From assembly GCA_001599295.1 (NCBI GenBank), contig BCGN01000008.1, forward strand, positions 1,178,001 through 1,242,000: a DNA stretch of 64,000 bases. The letters run 5' to 3'. Positions 43,664 through 55,122 of the stretch are shown here, one piece after another. The notes beneath the pieces are model-generated. The model saw only the letters and a list, made by a program, of their open reading frames with translations, was not told the DNA's origin and did no database searches. Position numbers and translations under genes: made by a program. Within the stretch, counting starts at the first letter, position 1. Every line of letters begins with the position of its first letter. Source of the DNA: Sporopachydermia quercuum (taxonomy: Eukaryota > Ascomycota > Sporopachydermiomycetes > Sporopachydermiales > Sporopachydermiaceae).

Positions 43664-44333
43664 GTGAATATAATATGAATGGAATTATGATGCTGCTTTA
43701 ATCAGAATAATAGATTGTGCGTAGTTCGTTCATAAGAATGCAGTCTCGAGAGGTATGGTTTCGAACCTTTATCTGCCTTGGAAATGTTTGATTGATGATA
43801 GACAATTATTTGAACTGTTGACGATGTTTGCTCTACTATAATAATCATTAAATANCAACAGCGATTGAAGTATATATCGTTAACATAATATGAATATATT
43901 AATTTACTGAATTACTGAAAGACTTGCTGACGATATTACAGCACATAATTGTACAGTCAGTAAACTTGTCTTCCAATAATGATTAGCAGGTGTGAGTGAG
44001 AATGAAGAACGTGCTTGTAAGGTTCGGAGATTATGCTATCATATCCGTAGTGTCAAAATGTTTTCCGTTGTGCCAACTAGCCCTATAAAGGGAAATCAAC
44101 TTAACATATCTCCTCCACTTAACAATTATTCTTTATAAGCCTAGTTGTTTCATTTATTGGACTCATAAAAGAATAATTAATGAAGAATAAATCAGCATGG
44201 AGTTCTATTAGAATATTTCATTACATATTCCGGATAATAGCAATCAAACAAGATGGTTCCATTTTCTTTTCCCACTATTAATGATTTAAACATCTATATA
44301 TATATCATATCAAGTATCAATCTCAATCCTACT
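43664..44333. other. Intergenic, OCA1 upstream and RhoGEF 3' flank
   Basis: 670 bp, AT-rich, no ORF supported. GGTTTCGAACC near 43758 resembles a Pol III B-box, but no tRNA fold surrounds it. Confidence 0.55.
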
Positions 44334-46121
44334 TCAATATCCCCACAACCTAACAGCTATTCGAGACCTCCGTATATCAGGCCTTAAAGACAAAACCGTG
44401 TTTTTCCATTCACTTAAGCCGTTCTTATACTCTTCTACAATCTCATTATTCGATGAAGAGCAATCGCTCAAAAGAAAACTCGACAGTACATTTGAAATGT
44501 CGTTAAAAACCTCTGATATACAATCAACATAAGAACGAAAGACATTGGTTAGTAAACGAGCCATATAACAATTTAATAGTTCCAATTCATCTTTTAGAAT
44601 GTTGTCCAGTTTAATGAATTCGTCAGCTTCTTCAATTACTTGACTACCTAACCCTTCAGATTCCTTAATCCAATCAACCAGTTTACCGGAAACTGAATTC
44701 TTCGCTGCTTTCTTCACAGTGTCTTGAGAATTCATAACAAAATAGAAACCGCTTTTTTGGCCTAAAACATTCCTCATCAAAATATACGATTTTTCAAGCT
44801 TCTGGCGTCGTTTTAGAACCATCCATGAGTTCTTAGCCATAGTGATGCCTAAATCAACAAGACCTAACAACATGTATACTCTTTTCCACTGGCCGTTGAT
44901 TATCACCGTCTGGAGTTCACCCAAACGTTCTTCCAGTCTTCTACATTTCTTGCTATGAACACTGTTTCCTGCACTGCTGCCAGTAAGATTATATGTCTGT
45001 TCCCATAGAGAAATCAGCTGTCCGAGCTTCAAATTTATTCCATCAATTACAGGCATAGAATCTTTCAATTGTTGCTGGAATATAAATAAACGTTCAATAT
45101 TACTTTTAAGCATACTACAATTATTAATAAATTTCTCATCATCTCCTTTGATCTGTAATTTGAACTGTTCCTCAAAATTCTGTTCTATTGCTCCTAGCTT
45201 TTCGTTCATTATTCTCAACCACGAATCAAATAACAGCTTTACAGCTTTAATTTCTCCTACTTCATTTTCATCATAACTTAACAGTTCAGATGAAGTTATT
45301 ATACGATCAAGAAGCAGAGTATAGTGAACAATTCTTTGTATTGGCTTTGCAATTAGTAGATCAAGTGACCATACTTGATCAGATGTACTAAACGAAAGCG
45401 CACATTCATTCAACCAATTAGTAACATTTCTTCCTCTATATTTTCTCAAGTATCGTAATCTTTTGACCTGGTTAAAATGATTCTCACAATATCTTTCGTA
45501 CTTTCCAGAGATACCTGTATAGTGACTTCTCAGTATATTAGCTAATCTATGAAGGAATCCTGGTACATGAATCTCACATCCTTCGATATTCATCAGAGCC
45601 ATGCAAACTTTTAGATCTCGTATGAATAATTCTCCTTTTTCTATCAGTTCCTCGATATTACAGAAAATATCAACTTGGTCTTTTTGACTCAGAATACCAA
45701 AATACTTAGGAGATATTAGATACTCTTTATATTTAAGTATCTGCCGAAGCATATAATTGTAATTTTCTTCTGTTGATAGTAGATCTGTATAAGCGCTTGT
45801 GAATGTAATTTGAGACTTTCTTCTTTTATTGTTGTCTATTGTTTCTGCTTGCTGCGGATTATGGGTGTCCGTGAATTTCTCATATTCAAACCCTGGTACG
45901 GGATTGGCAACTTCCAAATTGAAACAGCCTTGTTTCGTAGTATTATAATGGGAAAAACAATCGTTATCTTCATAAAAGCTACTTGATTCGCTCAGAGCTT
46001 CTGAGACAACTCTTACATGCTTTCTGTTGAATTGTCTTTTAGTATCTTGTGAGAACGTTCGGCCATGGTGATAGTCTTTTCTTAAGTAAGCAAAAGGATC
46101 TACTGTAGTGTTTTCATTCAT
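44334..46121 (-). CDS. Dbl-homology Rho guanine nucleotide exchange factor, Fus2/Gef-like
   Basis: 595 codons from ATG at 46121. A DH domain covers about 100-300, with the family landmarks TDLLSTEENYNYML (conserved region 1), the middle helix around LRKYRGRNVTNWLNECALSF, and LLIAKPIQRIVHYTLLLDRII (conserved region 3). No PH domain follows. The remaining ~290 residues are helical, with a Cys-poor, charged character that suits a BAR-like module, as in DH-BAR proteins such as yeast Fus2 or fission-yeast Gef1. Such proteins act on Cdc42 or Rho1 in polarity, mating fusion or septation. The DH call is firm; orthology is not. Confidence 0.82.
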   Translation of the reverse strand: MNENTTVDPFAYLRKDYHHGRTFSQDTKRQFNRKHVRVVSEALSESSSFYEDNDCFSHYNTTKQGCFNLEVANPVPGFEYEKFTDTHNPQQAETIDNNKRRKSQITFTSAYTDLLSTEENYNYMLRQILKYKEYLISPKYFGILSQKDQVDIFCNIEELIEKGELFIRDLKVCMALMNIEGCEIHVPGFLHRLANILRSHYTGISGKYERYCENHFNQVKRLRYLRKYRGRNVTNWLNECALSFSTSDQVWSLDLLIAKPIQRIVHYTLLLDRIITSSELLSYDENEVGEIKAVKLLFDSWLRIMNEKLGAIEQNFEEQFKLQIKGDDEKFINNCSMLKSNIERLFIFQQQLKDSMPVIDGINLKLGQLISLWEQTYNLTGSSAGNSVHSKKCRRLEERLGELQTVIINGQWKRVYMLLGLVDLGITMAKNSWMVLKRRQKLEKSYILMRNVLGQKSGFYFVMNSQDTVKKAAKNSVSGKLVDWIKESEGLGSQVIEEADEFIKLDNILKDELELLNCYMARLLTNVFRSYVDCISEVFNDISNVLSSFLLSDCSSSNNEIVEEYKNGLSEWKNTVLSLRPDIRRSRIAVRLWGY

Positions 46122-46634
46122 CAGTAAAAGAGATTGAGTAAATTAATGCGTATATATTTTGGCCAATAGGTTAATATTTCAATTACCCTGATATGAAGAT
46201 GTGTGAATTCAATGATATAGCAAGCAAGAAAATAGGCAAGAAACTGCTATTATGCTTGCATGATAAGGGGATCAGATGTTTAAGTATCATGAAGATCCAT
46301 AAGTTATAAATACTCGGCTAATTGAAAGTCCTTCAAAACAGTGTGGTAGTTGCAATAATGCTCTAATAGTCAACTGTATGATTATTCAACCATTCAATTC
46401 ATTGAATCTCTACAAATGTTTCATAATCGTTTGGACCAGGAATTAAAATTTATGCATGGTTTATGCCATTGCAGATTTAATGCAATACATGCATATAGTG
46501 CATAAAATTTGAACTTTAACCCCAAAACCAAAACACAACCTCTTTAATTTCTACTGCCTTCCCCCTTTTAGCAAATTTACTCCCCCCAAATCAAGAATTC
46601 TGCATGATTTGATAGGATGGATGCATAAATTTAT
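46122..46634. other. Intergenic, RhoGEF upstream and VPS11 3' flank
   Basis: 513 bp with no ORF. It has several TGCAT words near 46440-46500. Nothing is called. Confidence 0.55.
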
Positions 46635-49600
46635 TCAGTCAATGATAATTTTAGGTTGTTTCATGGCACCCCGGTTAAAGAAATCAGTTATAACTTTAAA
46701 CCTATCAGTAGCATCTTCTAATTCCATCTGGAACAAATCATTTCTCTCACTGAGATTCTCCTGTGCTTGTCGTATTGCTCTAATCGAATCTACTTCTGAT
46801 AGACACCTTGGACATCTAGCAACAGCAGCAGATCCATAAACAACTTCTGAATGATAAGAAGACGTTCCTATACCTCCTCCGCTTATTGAATTAATATCCT
46901 CAGAGTATCCCTCGCTCACACATCGCTGATGATATGAATGCCCACAGTTGAAATGAACTACAGGTAAATCAAGAGCAGTTCCACAAGAATTGCAATGAGA
47001 ATTCTGAACTATGATTGGTTCCGTTAATAATCTTTTCACTTCTCTTTCCTTGGCTTCTGTTTCATTCCGATAGTTCTCTGTTAATTGTCTATAATTTTCA
47101 ATTTCCTGAAGATCTTCTTCAATGTACTCAAGGAAATAGTCTTTCACCAGTCCAACAGTTGCTATGTTAGTACTGCTTAATATTTGCAATACTTCTAAAG
47201 GTTGTAGTAAGTTTCTCTCTTTGATGATCTTCAAAGTGTTCAGCACTCTATCTTCTCCGACTTCTGTGAATACTTCTTGATTTGAAACAAAGTAGTCTAA
47301 TGCTAATCCGTGCAATTCAGGTTCATCTTTCCCATATTTTTCTAATACAGCCAAAGCATCTTTAGTATTAGCACTGGCACAACAAGCTCTGAACATATCG
47401 ATTTGGTACCCAGTTTGATCTCTAGCAAGCATTTCTCCATCATCACAGCCACTGAGATTGAACAGTAGCATTAACGTAGTAGTATCCATGGATCCCTTTA
47501 TATCCTGTCCAAGTTTTTTAGCTTTCGATTCCCAAGATGCTTTCTCTTCAGGATCCAATGATAGATTAGCATTATTCAGATACATTTCCACCAGTGTGGT
47601 GAGAATATCAAGTTTGTCTTTTTCATTGCCAGCGAATTTGTCATAGCTTTCAACGCATGCCTCCAAGAAGATAATAAACTCATTTGGACGATTTACAAAC
47701 GATGGAAAAATGATCCGAGGCCTCGGAGGATGATATTGTGGCTCAGACACAGGGACCTGGTCTTCATTTTCTTCTGTATTTCGGCTTGCCATATATGAAA
47801 CAAAAGCCCTGTAGCTTTTCAGGACCGGAAACGATGTAACAGTTGAGCTTCTATTATCTCCGGTATAACTATCAGCAGAGTTAATCCCTATATTATTTAT
47901 GTTACGTGATCCAATATCATTTCCGGTTTTCCCATTGATATCTAAATCTCCAGTCTCCGGTTTTGCCTGGTATTTCCCTGTGAATATATCAATCAATAAC
48001 GCTGTGGTTTCATTAGGTAATTGATCAAGTAAAATATAGGCATGTTGAATCAATATCCGCAGCGTATCTTCAACTCCCAATGTTTTAATAAATCTTATGC
48101 ATCCTTTAGCATTCTTCAAGTTTCTTAACTGAATATCTACCGCAATACCTGGCTCCCCGTATTTCTTAGCTAATTCATATGCCTGTTGGAAATACATGCT
48201 TTGGCGACATAAATCAATCACCACATATAAATCAAACTCTGCATCTTTCATGTCCCGTCTGATAAACTCTTCCAGTTTACTTACTTGCTTTCCTTTACAA
48301 TAGCAATTCAATAGGAGTGTCACATGATCTTTGTTTGCTTCCCCAGCTTTTAGCAGGCTTTCTAAATACCATGTTAAATTCTCCACCTGTTGAGAATCTC
48401 GATACCGCAGAATAACTTCATTGCTATTCCCTAAAGGTATAGTTTTAACATACTGAGCCATTGCAGGAACATATTCTTCAACATCATATAAATGATCAGC
48501 ATACTGTTTTCTAATTTCAAGCTGCTTTTTTTTTGGCAGGTTATTATTCCTAGCAAACTGCAAGGCCATATCATATAAATTTCGTTGTAAAAGAATTGCT
48601 AATTTGGTTTCAAATGGCTTTTCATGTAATCTATAAAGGATTCCGTTTGATCCGAGAATATGTAAATCTCCCCAAAGATAGAATACCCATCTAAGAGCAT
48701 CTAAAACTTGTCCGCTGTATCCAATATATGAATACTCAACATTGACAATGCTTATACTAATCGGTCTTGCAACTGTTGAACTTGTATTGCCGGCAGAAAG
48801 CGGAGAAGATAGAGAAATAGATGATTCTTGATTAGCCGAGATTTTCCCATTAGTAATCAAAACAAGATCGGACGTGCTCTCAGACGCATATACCAATTTC
48901 TTCGGAACATCGTATACATATTCTCCTGTTTTCTGAGCTGAAGTATAGTATGTAATAGTGTCTTCGCGTGCCACTACTAATTCTTGCGTTTTCGGTAGAA
49001 TAGTACAGCATCCGACATCGCAACCTTTACTATTTTCTAGAATCATGTCCGGCTTGCCTTGATTTCGGCCCGATGTCCCAACAGTAAGAATCTTAGATGT
49101 AGTTGTTATATACAATAATAATTGCCGGGGATCCTCTCGGAACAGCAAACCTGTCACGGGTTCAGGACTTTCGTATATGATTCTTTGCCGAGATCCTCGG
49201 TCTCTAATTATATCCCCTCTGATCAAAATAACCGTTCCATTAGCATAACCTAAAGCTAAAGTAGAGAAATCCTGAGAACAGCCAAACGCTGAAATTGGGT
49301 ATTCATTTTTGTTATTATTCACCGATACTGAAGCGTGGAACTTATACTCATCAGCATGATGCTTTAACAATCGGTCAAGATCCCACAATTTAATTACAGC
49401 TGGATGCCCTTGGCGTTCTCCGACAGTACATAAAAGCGGAGTATTCGGGACATCCGCTATATGAATCACCGAATAATCTTCGGAATAAACGTGAACAGAA
49501 GCTTCAATTTTTAGGTCTTTATTCACTATTCGGATTTTACCGGAGTCATATCCCAGTACTAGGAAATCTTTAACAGGAGCTACTGAACTTAGCTCTGGAT

Positions 49601-49691
49601 CAGAATACAGCTTCCGAGATTCTCCAGACGCCGGATCTCGGATCGGAGTAAGCTCGTAGAACGGGAATTGTCTCCAGTCACCAAGTGACAT
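46635..49691 (-). CDS. VPS11: Vacuolar sorting protein Vps11 (Pep5), HOPS/CORVET subunit
   Basis: 1018 codons. The open frame reaches 49751 but begins there with TTG. An ATG at 49727 is possible, but the ATG at 49691 gives MSLGDWRQFPF, matching the conserved start of Vps11 (MSLSSWRQF in Saccharomyces). Residues 1-350 are a beta-propeller (ALGYANGTVILIRG and similar blades), followed by an alpha-solenoid with a clathrin-type repeat. A RING-type domain at about 899-962 has CNSCG, the FNCGHSYHQRC core and CPRC. Vps11 is a core subunit and E3-like scaffold of HOPS and CORVET for endosome and vacuole fusion. It diverges from SPC34. Confidence 0.96.
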   Translation of the reverse strand: MSLGDWRQFPFYELTPIRDPASGESRKLYSDPELSSVAPVKDFLVLGYDSGKIRIVNKDLKIEASVHVYSEDYSVIHIADVPNTPLLCTVGERQGHPAVIKLWDLDRLLKHHADEYKFHASVSVNNNKNEYPISAFGCSQDFSTLALGYANGTVILIRGDIIRDRGSRQRIIYESPEPVTGLLFREDPRQLLLYITTTSKILTVGTSGRNQGKPDMILENSKGCDVGCCTILPKTQELVVAREDTITYYTSAQKTGEYVYDVPKKLVYASESTSDLVLITNGKISANQESSISLSSPLSAGNTSSTVARPISISIVNVEYSYIGYSGQVLDALRWVFYLWGDLHILGSNGILYRLHEKPFETKLAILLQRNLYDMALQFARNNNLPKKKQLEIRKQYADHLYDVEEYVPAMAQYVKTIPLGNSNEVILRYRDSQQVENLTWYLESLLKAGEANKDHVTLLLNCYCKGKQVSKLEEFIRRDMKDAEFDLYVVIDLCRQSMYFQQAYELAKKYGEPGIAVDIQLRNLKNAKGCIRFIKTLGVEDTLRILIQHAYILLDQLPNETTALLIDIFTGKYQAKPETGDLDINGKTGNDIGSRNINNIGINSADSYTGDNRSSTVTSFPVLKSYRAFVSYMASRNTEENEDQVPVSEPQYHPPRPRIIFPSFVNRPNEFIIFLEACVESYDKFAGNEKDKLDILTTLVEMYLNNANLSLDPEEKASWESKAKKLGQDIKGSMDTTTLMLLFNLSGCDDGEMLARDQTGYQIDMFRACCASANTKDALAVLEKYGKDEPELHGLALDYFVSNQEVFTEVGEDRVLNTLKIIKERNLLQPLEVLQILSSTNIATVGLVKDYFLEYIEEDLQEIENYRQLTENYRNETEAKEREVKRLLTEPIIVQNSHCNSCGTALDLPVVHFNCGHSYHQRCVSEGYSEDINSISGGGIGTSSYHSEVVYGSAAVARCPRCLSEVDSIRAIRQAQENLSERNDLFQMELEDATDRFKVITDFFNRGAMKQPKIIID

Positions 49692-50292
49692 CTTTATCAG
49701 TACTCGTTTCCTTATGATAAAAGGCATACAACGATGTATGCCAGATGTCAACTACTGACTGCTGATATTCACTGACAATTCTCTACTAGCTAGAACACTT
49801 TCTAGATGAAACTATACAGAGTTGCCATAAGATGAGTTGTATTCAGTTGGATGGTTCAAAGTATTATTGATTTGTATAAACATAAATAATCAATGAACGT
49901 CATCTAACAAATATCAATGCAATCAAAGTATGTAAAGAAATAGGGATGGAGAAGAGACGTAGGAGCTTTCGCAAATTTCCCACGTGACATAATTCATATT
50001 TATGATTATATAATCACAAATCAAAAAGAGTATAAGGTCTTGTTTACAAACGCGGAAGATAGAATCATATTATGATTTATAATTGTTTTCATATCTGAAG
50101 GGAGCATAATCGATTGTTTGAGTTCATTTAATTTTTTTATTTATTCTTGTTATTCTTGTCAACCACAGATATCCACTTAACAATAGAGAGATAGGGACAA
50201 CATTTTTACCTTCCCCTGCTGATCACAAGTCGTCTGTAACACATTCAAGGTATTGTATATTATTCTGGTAATAAAAGCCACCATCCATCATC
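49692..50292. promoter_or_regulatory. Divergent VPS11 / SPC34 upstream region
   Basis: 601 bp with CACGTGAC at 49981-49988 roughly in the middle. No ORF is seen. Confidence 0.55.
49981..49988. promoter_or_regulatory. CACGTGAC (possible Cbf1 site)
   Basis: CACGTGAC about 290 bp upstream of VPS11 and 310 bp upstream of SPC34. Identified by motif only. Confidence 0.35.
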
Positions 50293-51044
50293 ATGTCAAA
50301 AACCTCACTTATGTCCTACCATTTGGACAAAATATCGGAACATTCGAAGTCCTTATCAACGTTATACTTCAAAGGACCTGGCATATTCACCAATGCCATT
50401 ATTCTTAAACCAAACATCACNACACTTATTAGAGACTCAGACGAACAAGAGGAAACACTATTCAAATTAGACAAAGAAACAGGACAATTGAACTTCACTA
50501 ATAGAGTGGGCGGACCTGCGGGAAGCGAGATCAAAGAGAGAAACAGAGAGAAAGAAGTCGGTAGGAAACTCAATGTGCTACTGGAGCAAATAGCAGGAGG
50601 GAGTACAGGAAACGAATTCGGTGTGAATGTTTTTTGCGATGCAGCTGAAAAGCTTCTTCAATCATAGTACGTTTTTAGTTTTTTCGGGACTATATAAGGA
50701 GGATTCTTAATGTGATGTATAACAGTTTTACTAACATTGCTTCTAGCCCAATGGAAGGTGCTGGTGCAAGGATAAGACAATTGAGGCAACAATGGACAGA
50801 GGAGATGGAAAATGTGATGCACTATGAAGAAATTGTGGAGTCACAGAAACAGCAATTGAATGCCCTAAATATCTCGTTAAACGATGCATTGGCGTATGCT
50901 GACAAGATAAGTCAATCTTGCCGAACACAACTTGACCAAGCTGACAGGGAATCAGAACTTACTATTGAGGAGTTGATACTGAAAGAAGAAGACGAGATTT
51001 TCGAGTTGAAACAGAAACTCGTACTAATGGAACACTCAGTGTAA
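50293..51044 (+). CDS. SPC34: DASH/Dam1 complex subunit Spc34 (two exons)
   Basis: Exons 50293-50666 and 50747-51044. The 80-nt intron has donor GTACGT, branch TACTAAC and acceptor TCTAG, and splits a Tyr codon. The product is 223 residues (Saccharomyces Spc34, 295). The N-terminal LSTLYFKGPGIFTNAII matches the diagnostic Spc34 motif (MSTLYFKPPGIFHNAIL in Saccharomyces). The second exon encodes a long coiled coil (EEMENVMHYEEIVESQKQQL ... EDEIFELKQKLVLMEH). Spc34 is part of the ring that couples kinetochores to spindle microtubules and is an Ipl1 target. One N call falls in exon 1. Confidence 0.93.
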
Positions 51045-52592
51045 GATTACAAATTAGGCGACGAAAGATGTCTATTCAGAATATTCCATCATCTACTTAG
51101 CAGCAATCCAACTAGTTTTATACTATATTGACTCTTCTTTCATACCTCCTGTATTATAAGGATTACAATACTTTGAAATATATAGCTACTGCAGTACAAA
51201 AGAAGTATTGTCTATATATGTGAAGTGTCATGGCTACCTTGAGCATTAACTAACCTCCCAACTTCAAAAATACAACTGATTCTTTTCAATTAAGAACTCG
51301 AATAACACAATTAATAATCTCCTACTTGTTATCAACTTAGATTAGGAATCTTGCTCACTTTTGAACCAATCGATTCATCGCTTCAGTCTGTATAGGATCA
51401 GATTCCTATTCAGTCCAGACCATACTTTCTTGGTGATGGGCTTCATAACATAAGCTTCCTTTTGATGACAATAGAATAAAGGAAATTTACCAGCTGAAGG
51501 GCATTATTTCAACACAAGAACGCATGTGGTTGCCTGTTGAAACCATCAAAAAAGTATTGAGACCTTTTTCTGATTGATTTTACAGATCACATGATCAATT
51601 ATTTGTTCCTAAAAACAAAAGTAAGAATCACCGTTCAAACCATATAGAACATCATATTTCAATAGATTTTCAATATATTAACAAGTCAGGCATTATCGCA
51701 ATACAATTGTCTTGAAAAATAAGATTTAATTTTAGTATTATTTATTCTTTCATTCTTGCATTCTTTCAATCTTTCGAAGAGTCAATCAAATGGTCTTTTC
51801 TTGCTCACAATTGCCCCGGGGAGAGGAGTTTTCTCTATTACCCTCTCATGAGACATCTATTCTTCTAGTTGATTACATGATCATTAAGTTACCATTCAAT
51901 TTCACTTCTCAATTCCCCAATTTCTGCTTGGCCAGAAAAAAGATGGCCTATTATTACTAGTTGATCGGAGCCTACTGATGCAATCAAAGCACCAATTGAT
52001 TNATTTCGGAGGATTATGCTTTAGTGAGACATACCAGCATTCAGTCAGTTATCCGATAGGAGATACAACATTACTTGCATATCAATAATAACAATTAGGA
52101 AATGATCGTTTGATCTACAAACCAAGAACTCGGCCTATACCAATCTTCTCATACTTCACACTGTGCATAAATGAGTCTACAATTCACTACAGAACGTCCA
52201 ACTATCAATAAGTAAAGAACTTTTAGTACATTTGGACTATCAACAACAATATTGCATAAAAAGAGACTAAAAATCAAACATAATACTGTATGCCCAGACA
52301 ATTTTAACGGTACANNTTAATGATACCCAGATAAGTTTACATTACGTTTATGAAAAGGCTAAGTAACTAACTAGTTCACCAACCGTTCAATAAACTAATA
52401 AAATCAGCAGCAGCTTAAGAGTTCTTCAATATTATCAAGCAAAAATTAGTTCAACTGCATCTATTACATTATCCCCATCATCAACGCTACTCTATTTATT
52501 TGCCCCTATAATTTCCTCAGCATTATTGCCAACTTCACAACAGCATTTCAACGGAACTATCATCATTAACTCACATAAACCATACAAGACAA
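51045..52592. other. Intergenic, 1.5 kb, upstream of MDV1
   Basis: No supported ORF on either strand. The last ~250 bp are C/A/T-rich and leader-like. Three N calls fall here, two of them adjacent. Confidence 0.55.
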
Positions 52593-54731
52593 ATGGACGA
52601 TCTGTTCAGCTCCAAAGGCACGATAAAAGACCGCAATGTCGTCCAAACCGCTGCCAATGCTGTAGCGGCTACCAATAAATTCTCTCGTGCTGTAGCAGCT
52701 ACAGCTTCTACTCTCATGAGCTCGAAGTACTCAGGATCTCTGAACTCTGCTGATATATTACTAGCATCTTCCCCGCATTATCAGAAAGTTATGACAGATA
52801 TTACGCTATTAGGTAGGTCCAATTCAGACAACAAAAATAAAGCTGTAGGATCCTCAAACCGAAAAACCCAGGAAAACTTGCAAAAGAAGATGTTTGCCTT
52901 GACCCGAACAGCACCTTCCGAAGTATGGAGGAACGCTGTGAAGAATAGGAAACGGGATACTCGATACGATGTGCTGATGAATATACCAGATGAAATGCTG
53001 GAGTCATTACCGAATAGTGACAATACTTTCTCTCTTTTCCAAGGGTTCAATGCTGTGCTACCAGAAGTGAATGAAGAAATACAGCTAGCAAAACGTACTT
53101 TAGAAGGCTCAGAACAATTATCTCTTGGAGACGGAACGGAGGCAGATTTTGCGGGAGAGAAATTTGTGAAACCGAAAAATGCCTTTGGAGTTTCCAACAT
53201 CACCGTGGATAAAATACGACGTGAATCCTCTCCCGATTCGCTGAATAAGTATAAAGCCGATATCTATCATCATATGGACCTACTCGAGGTTCGTAAAGGA
53301 TTAGCAGCTAACGAGATTGAGGAGATTGATGCTCGGATAACTAAGTTGCAGTCTATGCGGGAAATCGTGTTTGATAGAGTTGCAGTCTTGGAACAGGAGG
53401 AGATATTTCTAGATTCACAGCTACAGGAGATTGAAGCAAAGCTTGCGGAAGCGGAAGATACTCTCGAACATTGTTCGGAAGCTAATGGAACGTCTGTTGG
53501 AACAAGTGGAAGCGGAATAAGCAAGAACTCGGAGCAAAACACTCAGTTATCACCAAAGGAATTGTCTCCAGACTGGGACGAATCACAAGCACCAAATGTA
53601 AACACATTCTCCAACGAACAGGATTTCCTATCCCAAAGCATATATAGCAAACTGCAACAGGATGCTGGTCATTCCGAAGTAAGTAGTCCTCGGACGCAAA
53701 CACGGAAGTTCAAACGCCGAGGTGGTAAATCCTCCCGCCGGAAAACCATGCCAACTCTCCAACAATACTATGAATCGGGATCCGAAATCAAGTCATTTCA
53801 AGCCCATGACGGATCAGTTACCTGTTTTGACTTTGATATTCCCTTTGGCACCCTTGTTTCAGCTTCTCTTGATGAAACTGTCCGGATATGGGATCTATCC
53901 CGAGCTAAATGCGTAGGACTTCTAGAAGGACATATAGCGCCCGTGAATGCTTTGCAAATGGAGGAATCAGTTGTAGTAACAGGCTCATCAGACACAACAT
54001 TAAAACTATGGGATCTGAGTAGAATTGGAGATCCGCAATATGAAACAGGAAACAACACCAGTGCGGCTTTGGTTCATACATTTGAATCTCACGTAGGATC
54101 AATCACAGCTATGCATTTTCATAACTATACACTAGTATCGGGATCAGCAGATAAAACAATAAGAGAATGGGATATGCAAACAGGCAGATGCAAACAAACA
54201 ATGGATGTTTTATGGGCAGCCTCAGCTAATGCTGATGATAGCATTGATAATAACCATGAAATCAACAAAAGTAACTGGCCTTTTATTGCTGCATTGCAAT
54301 GCTATGATGCAGCATTAGCTTCAGGTTCTGCTGACGGTATGGTTAGATTATGGGATCTACGAACAGGACAAGTGCATAGAACACTCACAGGACATACAGA
54401 TGCCGTCACATGCTTACAGTTTGACGAGTATTATCTAGTAACTGGTTCTTTGGATAGATTTGTTAAGATTTGGGATTTACGTACAGGATCGGTCATTGAT
54501 GGATTTGCTTATGATTCACCAATCACGTCTTTACATTTTGACTCTAGAAGAATTGTTACTAGTACAAAAGAAAATATGGTTCGTATATATGACCGAGGAA
54601 CAGAGAAGCATTGGACATGTGGAGCTGGAGCTGAGGATCCTAAGTCAGCAGTTGTTAATTATGTCAGGTATCGTGAAGGGTATTTAGTGGAAGGTCGTGC
54701 TGATGGAAAGATAGGTACGTGGGCATGTTGA
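52593..54731 (+). CDS. MDV1: Mitochondrial fission adaptor Mdv1 (WD40)
   Basis: 712 codons from ATG at 52593, similar to Saccharomyces Mdv1 (714). The N-terminal ~200 residues would bind Fis1. A strong coiled coil lies at about 225-295 (NEIEEIDARITKLQSMR, EIEAKLAEAEDTLEH) for dimerisation. A basic Ser-rich linker leads into a seven-bladed WD40 propeller at about 398-712, with repeated WDLS/WDLR endings (for example DETVRIWDLSRA, DGMVRLWDLRTG, DRFVKIWDLRTG). Mdv1 recruits the dynamin Dnm1 to the outer mitochondrial membrane. The paralogue Caf4 is a Saccharomycetaceae duplicate, so a single gene is expected here. Confidence 0.93.
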   Translation: MDDLFSSKGTIKDRNVVQTAANAVAATNKFSRAVAATASTLMSSKYSGSLNSADILLASSPHYQKVMTDITLLGRSNSDNKNKAVGSSNRKTQENLQKKMFALTRTAPSEVWRNAVKNRKRDTRYDVLMNIPDEMLESLPNSDNTFSLFQGFNAVLPEVNEEIQLAKRTLEGSEQLSLGDGTEADFAGEKFVKPKNAFGVSNITVDKIRRESSPDSLNKYKADIYHHMDLLEVRKGLAANEIEEIDARITKLQSMREIVFDRVAVLEQEEIFLDSQLQEIEAKLAEAEDTLEHCSEANGTSVGTSGSGISKNSEQNTQLSPKELSPDWDESQAPNVNTFSNEQDFLSQSIYSKLQQDAGHSEVSSPRTQTRKFKRRGGKSSRRKTMPTLQQYYESGSEIKSFQAHDGSVTCFDFDIPFGTLVSASLDETVRIWDLSRAKCVGLLEGHIAPVNALQMEESVVVTGSSDTTLKLWDLSRIGDPQYETGNNTSAALVHTFESHVGSITAMHFHNYTLVSGSADKTIREWDMQTGRCKQTMDVLWAASANADDSIDNNHEINKSNWPFIAALQCYDAALASGSADGMVRLWDLRTGQVHRTLTGHTDAVTCLQFDEYYLVTGSLDRFVKIWDLRTGSVIDGFAYDSPITSLHFDSRRIVTSTKENMVRIYDRGTEKHWTCGAGAEDPKSAVVNYVRYREGYLVEGRADGKIGTWAC

Positions 54732-55122
54732 CTAGTACTCCGGTAAGAAAGGAAAAGTGAAAAAGATTAAAATGATGTGAAGTGGAGCACTTAGATGAAT
54801 GTTCAGCTATCATATTTCTATAATCGAATGAAAACCCCATGAATATAACAATATAAGCACTTCATTCGAACTTCTGCTTTATTCCTACGGAATAGTGAAA
54901 GGAACTCGTATGAGTAGTACATCATAATATTATATAGCTTATCCTTTCCAGAATATGCCACTATACATAGAAACTGCTTTGAATGAAACAGAACTGGTTT
55001 TATTTTTTAATGAACAGTTACTGTAGAAATTTTCTTATGTATTACAGTTAACCTAGTCCTTTGCATTATATTTCTCCTACTGTCCATCCTACTTTACTCC
55101 ATTTAATCATTTTAAGATCCTC

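Noticed and set aside
43755-43770. GGTTTCGAACC resembling a Pol III B-box
   Set aside because: No cloverleaf or T-run can be drawn around it; it is a short palindrome.
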